NCBI RefSeq assembly: GCF_016785095.1
Contig: NZ_JAEKJB010000002.1
Location: 248,001 to 312,000 of the forward strand
Direction: 5' to 3'
Source of the DNA: Alloalcanivorax marinus
Lineage (GTDB): Bacteria; Pseudomonadota; Gammaproteobacteria; Pseudomonadales; Alcanivoracaceae
Length of the DNA: 64,000 nucleotides
Every line of letters begins with the position of its first letter. Positions within the stretch are counted from its first letter, which is position 1. The translations under genes were made by a program, and so were the position numbers. Of the stretch, positions 8,407 through 16,682 are shown piece after piece. Under the pieces are notes generated by a model. The model had not been told where the DNA came from and did not search any database. It worked only from the letters and a program-made list of their open reading frames with translations.

Positions 8407-10563
8407 TTAACCGACGGCGCGCACCGGGGCGCCGACCACTTTGGCGGCCCAGTCGCCAATGGCTTTCAGGGTGGTTTCCGTCTCCGGCAGGAACGGGAAT
8501 AGTGGGTACACATGCACGGAGTCCCGTACCGGCAGCATGGTTACCTCCATGCCGGCTTCCCGCGCCCGGTCCAGCAGCCGTGTGCTGTCGCTGTACAGGG
8601 ATTCTCCTTCCACCGCCGACAGGAACAGTGGCGGCAGGTCGCGCAAATCCCCGAACAATGGTGATACCAGAGGGTCGCGTGGCTCATGGGCCTGAAAATA
8701 GGACGCCGCCATCAAAGCCAGGGTGTCGCGGTTGGCGGCCGGGTCCTCACCAGCGAATTCCTTGATGCTCGGGCCGGACAGCGTCAGGTCGGTGAACGGG
8801 CAGATCGCCACGATCCCCGCCGGCAGCGGATCGCCAGCCATCTTCAACGCCAGCGCCAGGGCCAGCGCCAGGCCGCCACCGGAGGATTCGCCGCTCACGA
8901 TCAACCGTGACGGCGCCACCCCGGCGCGGACCAACCCGCGGTAGGCATCCATGGCGTCGTCCAGCGCGGCCGGGTAGGGCGCCTCCGGTGCCAGCCGGTA
9001 GTCCACCGTCAGGCATTCACCGCCCACCGCCTGGGCCAGCCGTCCCGCGTATTCCAGGGAGCTCCGGGCCGAGCCGAGCATGTAGCCGCCGCCGTGGAAG
9101 TGCAGCACCACGGGACCTTCTTCGCTTGCCGCCGTGTTCGCGTCGCGCACCCGGAATGCCGGTACGCCGCCCAGCTCAGCCTCTTCCACCCGGGTGCTTT
9201 CCGGCACCGGGAAATGAGTGGTCAGGAAGCGGTCGTAACCCTCGCGCATGCCGTCATGGCCGCGCGCCACATCCTCCGCGGTAAATGCCCCTTTCCAAAG
9301 ATCGAAGGCGCGCTGGCTCTCCGCCCGTGCCATGCGCTTGGCTTCACGGGTGGCGGACAATCCCAACACCTCGCCGGCCGGGCGCTCGACCTCCTCAAGC
9401 ACGTTGTACTCCCACACGAACGACCAGGTCGCTTCCGCCATCGGATCAATGTGCTGCATGCCTTTCCAGCGTCCGTTCCGGGCCTTGATCCGTTCCGGGT
9501 CGGACTCATGCACCATCTTCACCATCGCCCGCGCGCCGGACTGAACCCGGGTGGTACGCGGGCGGCGCCGCTGCTCGTATTCCCGCAGCCCGGCGAGCGG
9601 ATCATCACGATGGCGCTCCAGCATGGTGGCCAGCACCCAGGCATCCTCCATGCCCTGGCAGGCGCCCTGCGCCAGGAACGGCACCATCGGATGGGCGGCA
9701 TCCCCCATCAGGCTTACCCGCCCCTCGGTCCAGCGATCAATCGGGTCGCGGTAGAACATGCCAGTGATAAAGGCGCTGTCGATCTGGTCCATCATCGCTT
9801 GGGCGCGCGGTTCCAGGTCCGAGAACGAAGCCCGCAACTCATCGATGTCGCCGCTTTCCGTCCAGGATTCCCGGTGCACCTCTCCGGACGGTACCGAAGC
9901 CAGAATGCTGTAAAGCTTGCCGGGCCGGATCCAGTAAGTGATCAGAGTGCGCCCGGGGCCGAACCAGTAGTTACCCCGCTCCGGCAGATCAATGCCTTCC
10001 AGCTTCTCGGCGGGAATCAGTGCCCGCCACATCAGGATGTTGGAAAACTGGACGTCGTCGTCGCCAAACAACTGCTGGCGGATCACGGAATGAATGCCGT
10101 CGGCGCCGATCAGCACATCGCCACGCAGGGTCTCGCCATCTTCCAACCGCACGGTGACGCCGCCCTCGTCCTGCTCGAACCCGGCGCAGCGGCTGCCCAG
10201 GCGAAGCCGTTCAGAGGGCAGGGCGTTGGCCAGTATCTCGATGAGATCGGCGCGATGGACGTTGTACAGCGGTGCGCCCCAGCGACGTGTACCCGCGTCA
10301 CCCAGAGGGGCCACCCAAAGCAGCTTGCCGTTACCGATATCACGCATATCGAACGATCCCGGCACCACCGAGATGTCCGCCACGGCCTTCTCAAGCCCCA
10401 GTTCCCGCAGCACCACCGAGCCATTGGCGGCAATCTGAATACCCGCGCCAATCTCGGTGAGGCGGGGTGCCTGCTCGATGATGGTCGCGTCGATGCCCTT
10501 GTGGCGCAGGGCGATGGCGGCGGTCAAACCGGCGATGCCGGCACCCACGATCAGGACGTGCAT
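8407..10563 (-). CDS. Fusion of FAD aromatic hydroxylase and HSL-type alpha/beta esterase
   Basis: 718-residue two-domain enzyme. Residues 1 to about 400 are a group A FAD monooxygenase of the salicylate / 3-hydroxybenzoate hydroxylase type: dinucleotide-binding GAGIAG at 7-12, the DG motif GADGIHS at 153-159 and the second FAD motif GDAAHP at 287-292. Residues from about 440 are a hormone-sensitive-lipase-family hydrolase: oxyanion-hole HGGGY at 490-494, nucleophile Ser560 in GESSGG, an acidic residue in VEGESLYSD near 652-654 and His684 in DSVHVYP. No stop or frameshift lies between the halves. The AAGGGAG ribosome site precedes the ATG. First gene of the operon with the importer, so it likely hydrolyses an imported ester and hydroxylates the released ring, or the reverse. 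Confidence 0.87.
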   Translation of the reverse strand: MHVLIVGAGIAGLTAAIALRHKGIDATIIEQAPRLTEIGAGIQIAANGSVVLRELGLEKAVADISVVPGSFDMRDIGNGKLLWVAPLGDAGTRRWGAPLYNVHRADLIEILANALPSERLRLGSRCAGFEQDEGGVTVRLEDGETLRGDVLIGADGIHSVIRQQLFGDDDVQFSNILMWRALIPAEKLEGIDLPERGNYWFGPGRTLITYWIRPGKLYSILASVPSGEVHRESWTESGDIDELRASFSDLEPRAQAMMDQIDSAFITGMFYRDPIDRWTEGRVSLMGDAAHPMVPFLAQGACQGMEDAWVLATMLERHRDDPLAGLREYEQRRRPRTTRVQSGARAMVKMVHESDPERIKARNGRWKGMQHIDPMAEATWSFVWEYNVLEEVERPAGEVLGLSATREAKRMARAESQRAFDLWKGAFTAEDVARGHDGMREGYDRFLTTHFPVPESTRVEEAELGGVPAFRVRDANTAASEEGPVVLHFHGGGYMLGSARSSLEYAGRLAQAVGGECLTVDYRLAPEAPYPAALDDAMDAYRGLVRAGVAPSRLIVSGESSGGGLALALALALKMAGDPLPAGIVAICPFTDLTLSGPSIKEFAGEDPAANRDTLALMAASYFQAHEPRDPLVSPLFGDLRDLPPLFLSAVEGESLYSDSTRLLDRAREAGMEVTMLPVRDSVHVYPLFPFLPETETTLKAIGDWAAKVVGAPVRAVG

Positions 10564-10599
10564 GGTGCGTCTCCCTTGTTGTTGTCCTTATCAATTCGC

Positions 10600-10617
10600 T
10601 ACGAACGAATGTTCGTA
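10600..10617. promoter_or_regulatory. Perfect palindrome, probable TetR operator
   Basis: TACGAAC, four-base spacer GAAT, GTTCGTA: 7-bp arms match exactly. It lies 37-54 bases upstream of the fusion gene start, overlapping the expected promoter (a TTGACA-like hexamer reads on the minus strand at 10659-10654). Best candidate target of the TetR protein at 3029. Confidence 0.7.
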
Positions 10618-10687
10618 CGTGCCTCGGGGAGTGTTGATCCAACGGTCTGAAAGTGTCAATAGAATTTGTGCGACCGGATAGTCACAC

Positions 10688-10716
10688 AAAAAAAAGCGCC
10701 GGTGGGGACCGGCGCT
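10688..10716 (-). terminator. Rho-independent terminator on the minus strand
   Basis: Perfect 9-bp stem AGCGCCGGT / ACCGGCGCT with a four-base loop. Read on the minus strand it is followed by eight T residues. No annotated minus-strand gene ends here, which suggests a short unrecognised transcript coming from the right. Confidence 0.75.
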
Positions 10717-10876
10717 GGGAATCCGAAGTCACAACCCGAGTTCCCCCCAAGGGTGTGATTCGGTGGCTTAGCGGATTTGCACTATTGCAGCCCTGGCAGT
10801 GTGACGCCATTCGCAATTTTCATTGTTTTCTGTCCCCTTTTTAAGAAAAAGGAATGAGAGCGAGGGCGAATTTGTT
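10688..10876 (-). ncRNA. Candidate small transcript ending at the orphan terminator
   Basis: Inferred only. On the minus strand a CATAAT -10-like hexamer (10886-10881) could start an RNA of roughly 190 nt ending at the terminator. Within it a 13-codon frame (10823-10782, beginning MKIANGVTLPG) follows a GGGGA stretch, so a leader peptide or dual-function RNA is possible. No known sRNA family was recognised. Confidence 0.25.
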
Positions 10877-11187
10877 CCACATTATGGGACTCGGGGGGTT
10901 TTTAGCCCGTTATCGGGCGTTCTCCCTAGGGCTTGTTCTCAGCTCATGCCAACCCGGGTTACCGGTCCAGAATTCGCTCCCCGCGCCAATCGGCAAAAAC
11001 CACCCCGAAACGGCGAAAAGCCCGCCTTTAAAACCGCCGAATAGAGAAAAAAGCATTAGGTTAAAATAAGAGTTTAAGCCGACCTTCGTCTCCCCTGAAT
11101 GGGGGCTGCCAAAAGGTCAACGTCTGTGTTTTCATGCACTTAGCGGCCCGCCGGTTATCATGGCGTTACCATTGAAGAGTATTCATA

Positions 11188-11203
11188 TGTGATATTGATC
11201 ACA
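11188..11203. promoter_or_regulatory. CRP/Vfr binding site
   Basis: TGTGATATTGATCACA matches the consensus TGTGA-N6-TCACA perfectly. It lies about 240 bases upstream of the RfaH-like gene that heads the exopolysaccharide locus. A site of the same quality precedes the cellulose operon at 43702. Confidence 0.8.
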
Positions 11204-11232
11204 TAAACAAAGTGCACTAGCATCGAGGCATC

Positions 11233-11252
11233 TTTTACGGGGGGCCGTAAAA
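11233..11252. promoter_or_regulatory. Palindrome in leader region
   Basis: TTTTACGG, GGGG, CCGTAAAA: perfect 8-bp arms just downstream of the CRP box. It could be a regulator site or a small RNA hairpin. A second palindrome, CGCGAA-CCG-TTCGCG, follows at 11290-11304. Confidence 0.45.
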
Positions 11253-11311
11253 CAATGTTTACACATTTGAACGTGGATACGGGAGAATTCGCGAACCGTT
11301 CGCGTTATTCT

Positions 11312-11332
11312 TTCACGGTCACTTCACGGTCA
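11312..11332. promoter_or_regulatory. Tandem direct repeat, possible regulator site
   Basis: TTCACGGTCA occurs twice with one base between copies, an 11-base period equal to one helical turn. Such direct repeats are typical of response-regulator dimers. It lies 110-130 bases before the RfaH-like start. Confidence 0.4.
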
Positions 11333-11444
11333 TGAATCATCGCCAAGATGGCGTCCTGCCATCGTTCCCGGCATGGCTCGTGAACGGCATAAAGGAACCG
11401 CCTGGTGAGACACCCGGGCAGCCACCCAACTATGGAAGTAGGGT

Positions 11445-11960
11445 ATGAATGACTCAGCCTGGTACGTGGTGCAGTGCCGCGCCAACCAGAATTTCCGCGC
11501 CCAGGAAAACCTGGAAAACCAAGGCTTCACCTGCTTCCAGCCCCGGCTCCGCGTGGAAAAACTCCACGCCGGCCGCCGCACCCACCGCACCGAACCCCTG
11601 TTTCCCGGTTATCTGTTCATCCGCTTCGAGGAATACGGCCCCAGCTGGCACACCGTGCGCTCCACGCGCGGCGTCAACAAGCTGGTGGCGTTCGGCGAGC
11701 GGCCGGCGCGGGTGCCCGGCAAGGTGGTGGATGCATTAATGCAAAACAGCCGGGCCCGGGAGCAGGGCAGCGACGCCGAGCCGGCGATCCGTCCCGGCGA
11801 CCGGTTGCGCATCGAGCGCGGCCCCTTCGCCAACCTGGAAGCCACCTTCCACGGTTACAAAGGCGAAGAGAGAGCCATCGTTCTGCTGGACATGCTGCAC
11901 AAGCAGCACCGGCTCAACCTGGCCCTCAAGGACGTGCGGCCCCTGGCGGCGCACGCCTGA
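11445..11960 (+). CDS. rfaH: RfaH-like transcription antiterminator (NusG family)
   Basis: 171-residue NusG paralogue. N-terminal NGN domain landmarks WYVVQCRANQNFRAQENLE, EPLFPGYLFIRF and TRGVNKLVAFG match RfaH; the C-terminal KOW region covers GDRLRIERGPFANLEATF. RfaH-type proteins load onto RNA polymerase paused at an ops element and suppress termination in long polysaccharide operons. Exactly such an element lies 69 bases downstream of this gene, ahead of ugd, so it very likely controls the operon it heads. The upstream leader contains a CRP box. It is distinct from housekeeping NusG, which sits beside ribosomal protein genes. Confidence 0.9.
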   Translation: MNDSAWYVVQCRANQNFRAQENLENQGFTCFQPRLRVEKLHAGRRTHRTEPLFPGYLFIRFEEYGPSWHTVRSTRGVNKLVAFGERPARVPGKVVDALMQNSRAREQGSDAEPAIRPGDRLRIERGPFANLEATFHGYKGEERAIVLLDMLHKQHRLNLALKDVRPLAAHA

Positions 11961-12029
11961 CAACCGGCGCGGCCGCTGCCGCGCCCACGGATGGATCACC
12001 GTTCTCGGGGAACAGACGGCAAACCCCGT

Positions 12030-12041
12030 GGCGGTAGCGTG
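12030..12041 (+). promoter_or_regulatory. ops element (RfaH recruitment site)
   Basis: GGCGGTAGCGTG, an exact copy of the enterobacterial ops sequence. It sits between the RfaH-like gene and the start of ugd (60 bases upstream of its ATG), on the coding strand, as in JUMPstart leaders of capsule and O-antigen operons. Confidence 0.88.
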
Positions 12042-12100
12042 CCCGAACGGCGGGGGGCTGCTATGCTCTCGCGCCAGAGTCATATTGGGGAACGAAAGGA

Positions 12101-13468
12101 ATGCGCATTACCGTATTCGGCACCGGCTACGTGGGCCTGGTGACCGGAACCTGCCTGGCGGACGCCGGCCACGACGTACTCTGCGTGGACGTGGACCCGG
12201 CCAAGGTGGAAGCCCTCAAGCAGGGCCAGGTGCCCATCCATGAGCCCGGCCTGGCGCCCATGGTGGCCCGCAACCTCCGCGAAGGCCGCCTGAACTTCAC
12301 CACCGATGCCGAAGCCGGCGTCGCTTTCGGTGGCCTGCAGTTCATCGCCGTGGGCACGCCTCCGGACGAGGACGGCTCCGCGGATCTGCGCTATGTGCTT
12401 ACCGTGGCCGCCACCATCGGCCGTCACCTGGACGGCTACAAACTGGTGATCAACAAGTCCACCGTGCCCGTGGGTACCGTGGACAAGGTGCGCGCGACCA
12501 TCGCCGCCGAGCTTGAGCAACGGGGCCGGGACACCGAATTCGACGTCTGCTCCAACCCGGAATTCCTCAAGGAAGGCGCCGCCATCGAGGACTTCACCCG
12601 GGGCGCGCGCATCGTGGTGGGCACCGACTCACCCCGGGTCCGCGAACTGATGCGCGAATGCTACGGCCCCTATAACTGGAATCACGACAAGCTGATCTTC
12701 ATGGACCCGCGCTCCGCGGAGCTCACCAAATACGCCGCCAACGCCATGCTGGCCACCAAGATCAGCTTCATGAACGAAATGGCCAACCTGGCCGAACGGC
12801 TCGATGCCGACATCGAACACGTGCGCCTGGGCATCGGCTCCGACCCGCGCATCGGTTACCACTTTATCTACCCGGGCTGCGGCTACGGCGGCTCCTGCTT
12901 CCCCAAGGATGTACAGGCCCTGGCCCGCACCGCCCGGGACGTGGGCTACGACGCCCACATCCTGGCCGCCGTGGACGCCGTCAACCAGCGCCAGAAAACG
13001 ACCCTCTACGACAAGCTGGCCGCCGCTTTCGACGGCGACCTGGCCGGTCGCACCGTGGCCGTATGGGGCCTGGCTTTCAAGCCCAACACCGACGACATGC
13101 GCGAAGCCCCCAGCCGGGTGCTCATGGAAGCGGTATGGGCCGCCGGTGGTAAGGTGCGCGCCTACGACCCGGAAGCCGGCCGCGAATGCCGCCGCCTTTA
13201 TGGCGACCGCGACGACCTGGAGATCGTGGCGCACCGCCATGATGCCCTCGACGGCGCCGACGCCCTGGTGATCTGCACCGAATGGAAGGAATTCCGGGTG
13301 GCGGATTTCGCCACCATCAAGAAATTGCTTATCACGCCGATACTGGTGGACGGGCGCAACCTGTACGAGCCCAAGGCGGCCCGCGAAGCCGGTCTGCTCT
13401 ATTACGCCATTGGCCGTGGCGAGCGCCCGGGCGCGGCACTGTGTCGCAATTCGGTAACCGGCGTGTAA
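12101..13468 (+). CDS. ugd: UDP-glucose 6-dehydrogenase
   Basis: 455-residue NAD-dependent dehydrogenase that oxidises UDP-glucose to UDP-glucuronate in the cytoplasm. The Rossmann motif GTGYVG is at residues 7-12, NPEFLKEG at 152-159, the catalytic Lys region [11 protein letters not shown] near 207-217 and the nucleophile Cys266 in GGSCFPKD. All key residues are intact, in contrast to the paralogue at 56440. First enzyme gene after the ops element; it supplies an acidic sugar for the heteropolysaccharide. Related GDP-mannose dehydrogenases share the fold, but the sequence reads as the UDP-glucose type. Confidence 0.92.
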   Translation: MRITVFGTGYVGLVTGTCLADAGHDVLCVDVDPAKVEALKQGQVPIHEPGLAPMVARNLREGRLNFTTDAEAGVAFGGLQFIAVGTPPDEDGSADLRYVLTVAATIGRHLDGYKLVINKSTVPVGTVDKVRATIAAELEQRGRDTEFDVCSNPEFLKEGAAIEDFTRGARIVVGTDSPRVRELMRECYGPYNWNHDKLIFMDPRSAELTKYAANAMLATKISFMNEMANLAERLDADIEHVRLGIGSDPRIGYHFIYPGCGYGGSCFPKDVQALARTARDVGYDAHILAAVDAVNQRQKTTLYDKLAAAFDGDLAGRTVAVWGLAFKPNTDDMREAPSRVLMEAVWAAGGKVRAYDPEAGRECRRLYGDRDDLEIVAHRHDALDGADALVICTEWKEFRVADFATIKKLLITPILVDGRNLYEPKAAREAGLLYYAIGRGERPGAALCRNSVTGV

Positions 13469-13563
13469 AATGCGTCGTTTTGCAGTACCCGAACCGCTAA
13501 ATTGAACACGCCGCCGTCCCCGGCCGCGAACGCACAAAACGCAAAAAAGGAACAGACAGCGCA

Positions 13564-15081
13564 GTGCCTACACCCCCCAAGACACTGAAGCACCTGGCCC
13601 TGGTCACCCTGTTGAGCCTGGCCGCCGTTCTGTCGCTGGCAGCCAAGGCCACCGCCGCCCCCTGGGTGGAAACCGGCGACCTGCGCGCCCGCCACCACAT
13701 CGAGGCGCTCTCCGCCCTGGGCTGCTTCGAAGGGCTCACGCTCACCTGGCCGGTGAACTGGTCCGCCGTGGCCCGTGGCCTCAACGGCGCCAGCGAAGCC
13801 TGCCAGGCCAGCGACCACGCCGCCTGGCTGCGCGCCCGGCTGGACCGCGCCAAAAACCAGGGCCGCACCGCCACGGTGAGCCTGGGCGGCGCCAACGACG
13901 AGCCCCTGTTCCGCCACTACGGCGAGCAGCCCCGTGGCGAGGCCGAGGCCTCGGCGGCGGTGACCGTCACCGGCCGGCGCTTCGCCGCCCGCGTGCGTGC
14001 CCAATACGTGGACAACGACCGCGAAGACCGGGAAGCCCGCCTGGACGGCAGCTACGTGGCCGGCCGCTTCGGCAACTGGCAGCTCGGCGCCGGCGCCATC
14101 GACCGCTGGTGGGGCCCCGGTTGGCAAAGCTCCCTGGCCTGGTCCAACAACGCCCGCCCGGTGGGCGGCGTCTGGTTCGCCCGGCAAACCCCCTACGCGC
14201 CGGAGTCCCGCTGGCTGTCCTGGATCGGCCCCTGGGACCTGCAAGGCTTCATTGGCCAGTTGGAACAGGACCGCGCCGTGCCCGACACCAAGCTGGTGGG
14301 CGGCCGCTTTACCTTCCGCCCGGCGGGCTTTCTGCAGATCGGCCTGACCCGACTGTTCCAGTGGGGCGGCGAGGGCCGCCCGGAAAGCTGGGACTCCTTC
14401 GGCGATGCCCTGGCCGGTAAGGACAATGGCCAGACCTCCGGCTTCGCCGATGGCCAGGACCCCAGCAACCAGGTGGCCGGCCTGGACTTCCGCGCCAGTT
14501 TTCCGGTGTTCGGCGTGCCCACCGGCCTGTATGGTCAGGCCATGGGCGAGGACGAAGCCGGCGGCCTGCCGTCCAAGTTCTCCACCCAACTCGGCGTGGA
14601 CGTGCTCACCGGCCTGGGGGAGGGCAGCCAGCGCTTCTTCCTGGAAGGCAGCGACACCGTGGCCGGCCGCACCTTCAGCGACGCCCGCTACAACACCGCC
14701 TATGAACACGGCACTTACAAAAGCGGCTTCCGCTATTACGGCCGCAACCTGGCCACCACCTACGAAGGCGACGCCCGCACGCTGACCCTGGGCGGCCAGC
14801 AGTTTTTCCGCAACGGGGTGGTGATGACCGCCTCCGTCACCGCCGCCACCCTCAACGCCAAGGGCGGCAAGCGAGCGGAAATCGCCGACGGCGGCGCCGA
14901 GATCCTGCAGGCCAGCGACGAACAGGACGTGGTGGTCACCGAGCTGCGCCTGGAACACGGTTTGCTGGGTGGCCGCATGAGCTGGTCCGTGGCCGCCTCC
15001 GACGACACCATCGACACCTTCGATGGTGAACGAGAACAAGTGACCGCCATGGCGCGGTGGCAACGCACCTTCGCCTGGTAA
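13564..15081 (+). CDS. wzi: Outer-membrane capsule assembly protein (Wzi family)
   Basis: 505-residue protein starting at GTG with a signal peptide (LALVTLLSLAAVLSLAAKATA). The remainder is rich in alternating aromatic/polar beta-strand patterns and ends in ...RWQRTFAW, a C-terminal aromatic residue typical of outer-membrane beta-barrels. Wzi proteins form an 18-stranded barrel that helps anchor or organise surface polysaccharide. Position between ugd and wza fits. The 95-base gap from ugd holds no hairpin of note. Confidence 0.85.
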   Translation: MPTPPKTLKHLALVTLLSLAAVLSLAAKATAAPWVETGDLRARHHIEALSALGCFEGLTLTWPVNWSAVARGLNGASEACQASDHAAWLRARLDRAKNQGRTATVSLGGANDEPLFRHYGEQPRGEAEASAAVTVTGRRFAARVRAQYVDNDREDREARLDGSYVAGRFGNWQLGAGAIDRWWGPGWQSSLAWSNNARPVGGVWFARQTPYAPESRWLSWIGPWDLQGFIGQLEQDRAVPDTKLVGGRFTFRPAGFLQIGLTRLFQWGGEGRPESWDSFGDALAGKDNGQTSGFADGQDPSNQVAGLDFRASFPVFGVPTGLYGQAMGEDEAGGLPSKFSTQLGVDVLTGLGEGSQRFFLEGSDTVAGRTFSDARYNTAYEHGTYKSGFRYYGRNLATTYEGDARTLTLGGQQFFRNGVVMTASVTAATLNAKGGKRAEIADGGAEILQASDEQDVVVTELRLEHGLLGGRMSWSVAASDDTIDTFDGEREQVTAMARWQRTFAW

Positions 15082-15104
15082 CCAACAGAGTCAGTTCCCG
15101 ATCT

Positions 15105-16235
15105 ATGAAAACAATCAAACTGCCCATTGCCCTCGCCGGGCTCATTGCCCTCAGTGGCTGCGCCTTCGCCCCGGGGCCGCACTACTCCAACTCCCCGGGC
15201 TGGTTCAGCGAGGATGAAGGCGCCGACGCGGCGGCCCTGCCCGACGTGGTGGAAGTACACCAGATCAGCACCGCGGTGCTCACCAACCCGGCGCAACAGT
15301 CCCGCCAGGCGCCGGACCCCACCCTGATGCAGGAGCCGGACAAGTACGATTACGAAGTGGGCCCCGGCGACGTACTGCAGATCACCATCTGGGACCATCC
15401 GGAACTGACCATCCCCGCCGGCTCCATGCGCAGCGCCCAGGAAGCCGGCAACTGGGTGCACAACGACGGCACCATCTTTTACCCCTACGTGGGCAAGATC
15501 CAGGTGGCCGGCATGCGCGTCACCGAGATCCGCGATGTAATCGCCGACCGCATCGCCGAATACATCGAGAACCCCCAGGTGGATGTCTCCGTGGCCGCCT
15601 TCCGCAGCCAGCGCCTGTACGTCACCGGCGCGGTCACCCAGCCGGGTGCCTTCCCGGTGACCAATGTGCCCACCCGCTTGCTGGACGCGGTGAACGCCGC
15701 CGGCGGCCTCAGTGAGCAGGCCAACTGGAGCAACGTCACCCTGAGCCGGGACGGCAAGGAATACACCCTGAGCCTGCGCGCCATCTACGAAAGCGGCGAC
15801 AAGAGCCAGAACGTGCTGCTCAAGCCCGGCGACGTGGTGCACGTGGCCCGCAACGACGACAACAAGGTGTTCGTGCTGGGCGAGGTGATGGAGCCCCAGC
15901 CCATCCCCATGACGCGCACCGGCCTGAGCCTGGCCGAGGCGCTCTCCGCCAGCGGCGGCTTCATGAAGCAAACCGCCGACGCCTCCGGCATCTTCGTGAT
16001 GCGCCGGGCGCCGGAGGGCAGCGGGCATCTGATCGATGTCTACCAGCTCAATGCCAAGAACGCCGCAGCCCTGGTGCTGGCGGACAACTTCCCGCTCAAT
16101 CAACGTGACATCGTGTACGTGACCACAGCGCCCATCGCGCGTTGGAACCGCGTGATCCAGAACATTCTCCCGACGGCACAAACGATCTATTTTGGCGCCC
16201 TGGCGGAGGATCGGATCAGAGACCAGGATCGCTAA
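15105..16235 (+). CDS. wza: Polysaccharide export lipoprotein (Wza family)
   Basis: 376-residue outer-membrane exporter. Signal peptide with lipobox LSGC (Cys at about residue 19) predicts lipidation. The polysaccharide export domain begins YEVGPGDVLQITIWDHPELT and is followed by SLBB-type segments (LYVTGAVTQPGAFPV; KVFVLGEVMEPQPIPM). Start chosen at MKTIKLPIALAG because it begins the signal peptide; the frame opens 16 codons earlier inside wzi. It forms the octameric outer-membrane channel with Wzc. The stop overlaps the start of wzb by one base (TAATG). Confidence 0.92.
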   Translation: MKTIKLPIALAGLIALSGCAFAPGPHYSNSPGWFSEDEGADAAALPDVVEVHQISTAVLTNPAQQSRQAPDPTLMQEPDKYDYEVGPGDVLQITIWDHPELTIPAGSMRSAQEAGNWVHNDGTIFYPYVGKIQVAGMRVTEIRDVIADRIAEYIENPQVDVSVAAFRSQRLYVTGAVTQPGAFPVTNVPTRLLDAVNAAGGLSEQANWSNVTLSRDGKEYTLSLRAIYESGDKSQNVLLKPGDVVHVARNDDNKVFVLGEVMEPQPIPMTRTGLSLAEALSASGGFMKQTADASGIFVMRRAPEGSGHLIDVYQLNAKNAAALVLADNFPLNQRDIVYVTTAPIARWNRVIQNILPTAQTIYFGALAEDRIRDQDR

Positions 16236-16663
16236 TGTTTGAAAGAATCCTGGTGGTCTGCGACGGCAACATCTGCCGCAGCCCCACCGTGGCGGCCATG
16301 CTTCAGGCCGCCCGGCCGGAAAAAACCGTGGAATCCGCCGGCCTGGTGGGCCTGGAAGGCCACGACATGGACGCCACCGCCCGCGAGGTGGCCCAGGCCA
16401 ACGGCCTGACGTGCCCACCCCACAAGGCGCGCAAGCTGGAGAGCCTGCACTGCCGCGAAGCGGAGCTGATCCTGGTGATGGAGGCCCGGCAACGGGACCG
16501 CATCATCCAGCGGTTCCCGGAAGCCAGCGGCAAAACCTTCCTGCTCAGCCATTGGAACGGCGGGCAGGACATCCCCGACCCCTACCGACGGGGCAGGGAA
16601 GTGTTCGAGCGGATTTATCCGATGATGAGCCAGGCCGTGGAAGGCTGGCTGCGGAAAGTATAA
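16235..16663 (+). CDS. wzb: Low-molecular-weight protein-tyrosine phosphatase (Wzb family)
   Basis: 142-residue cytoplasmic phosphatase. The catalytic P-loop CDGNICRS (C-X5-R-S) lies at residues 9-16 and the general-acid Asp in IPDPYRRG near 111-115. It dephosphorylates the Tyr-rich tail of the neighbouring Wzc kinase; cycling between phosphorylated and unphosphorylated Wzc is required for polymer assembly and export. One-base overlap with wza and a 19-base gap to wzc indicate co-transcription. Confidence 0.93.
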   Translation: MFERILVVCDGNICRSPTVAAMLQAARPEKTVESAGLVGLEGHDMDATAREVAQANGLTCPPHKARKLESLHCREAELILVMEARQRDRIIQRFPEASGKTFLLSHWNGGQDIPDPYRRGREVFERIYPMMSQAVEGWLRKV

Positions 16664-16682
16664 TGACGAGGAAAAGCAGGGT

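Larger units (their letters stand above)
10564..11444. other. 880-bp intergenic regulatory region between divergent operons
   Basis: No convincing protein gene is seen on either strand. The left part holds the operator and promoter of the minus-strand operon, followed by an orphan minus-strand terminator. The right half carries a CRP box, two further palindromes and a tandem direct repeat leading to the antiterminator gene. Composition is more AT-rich than the flanking genes. Confidence 0.75.
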
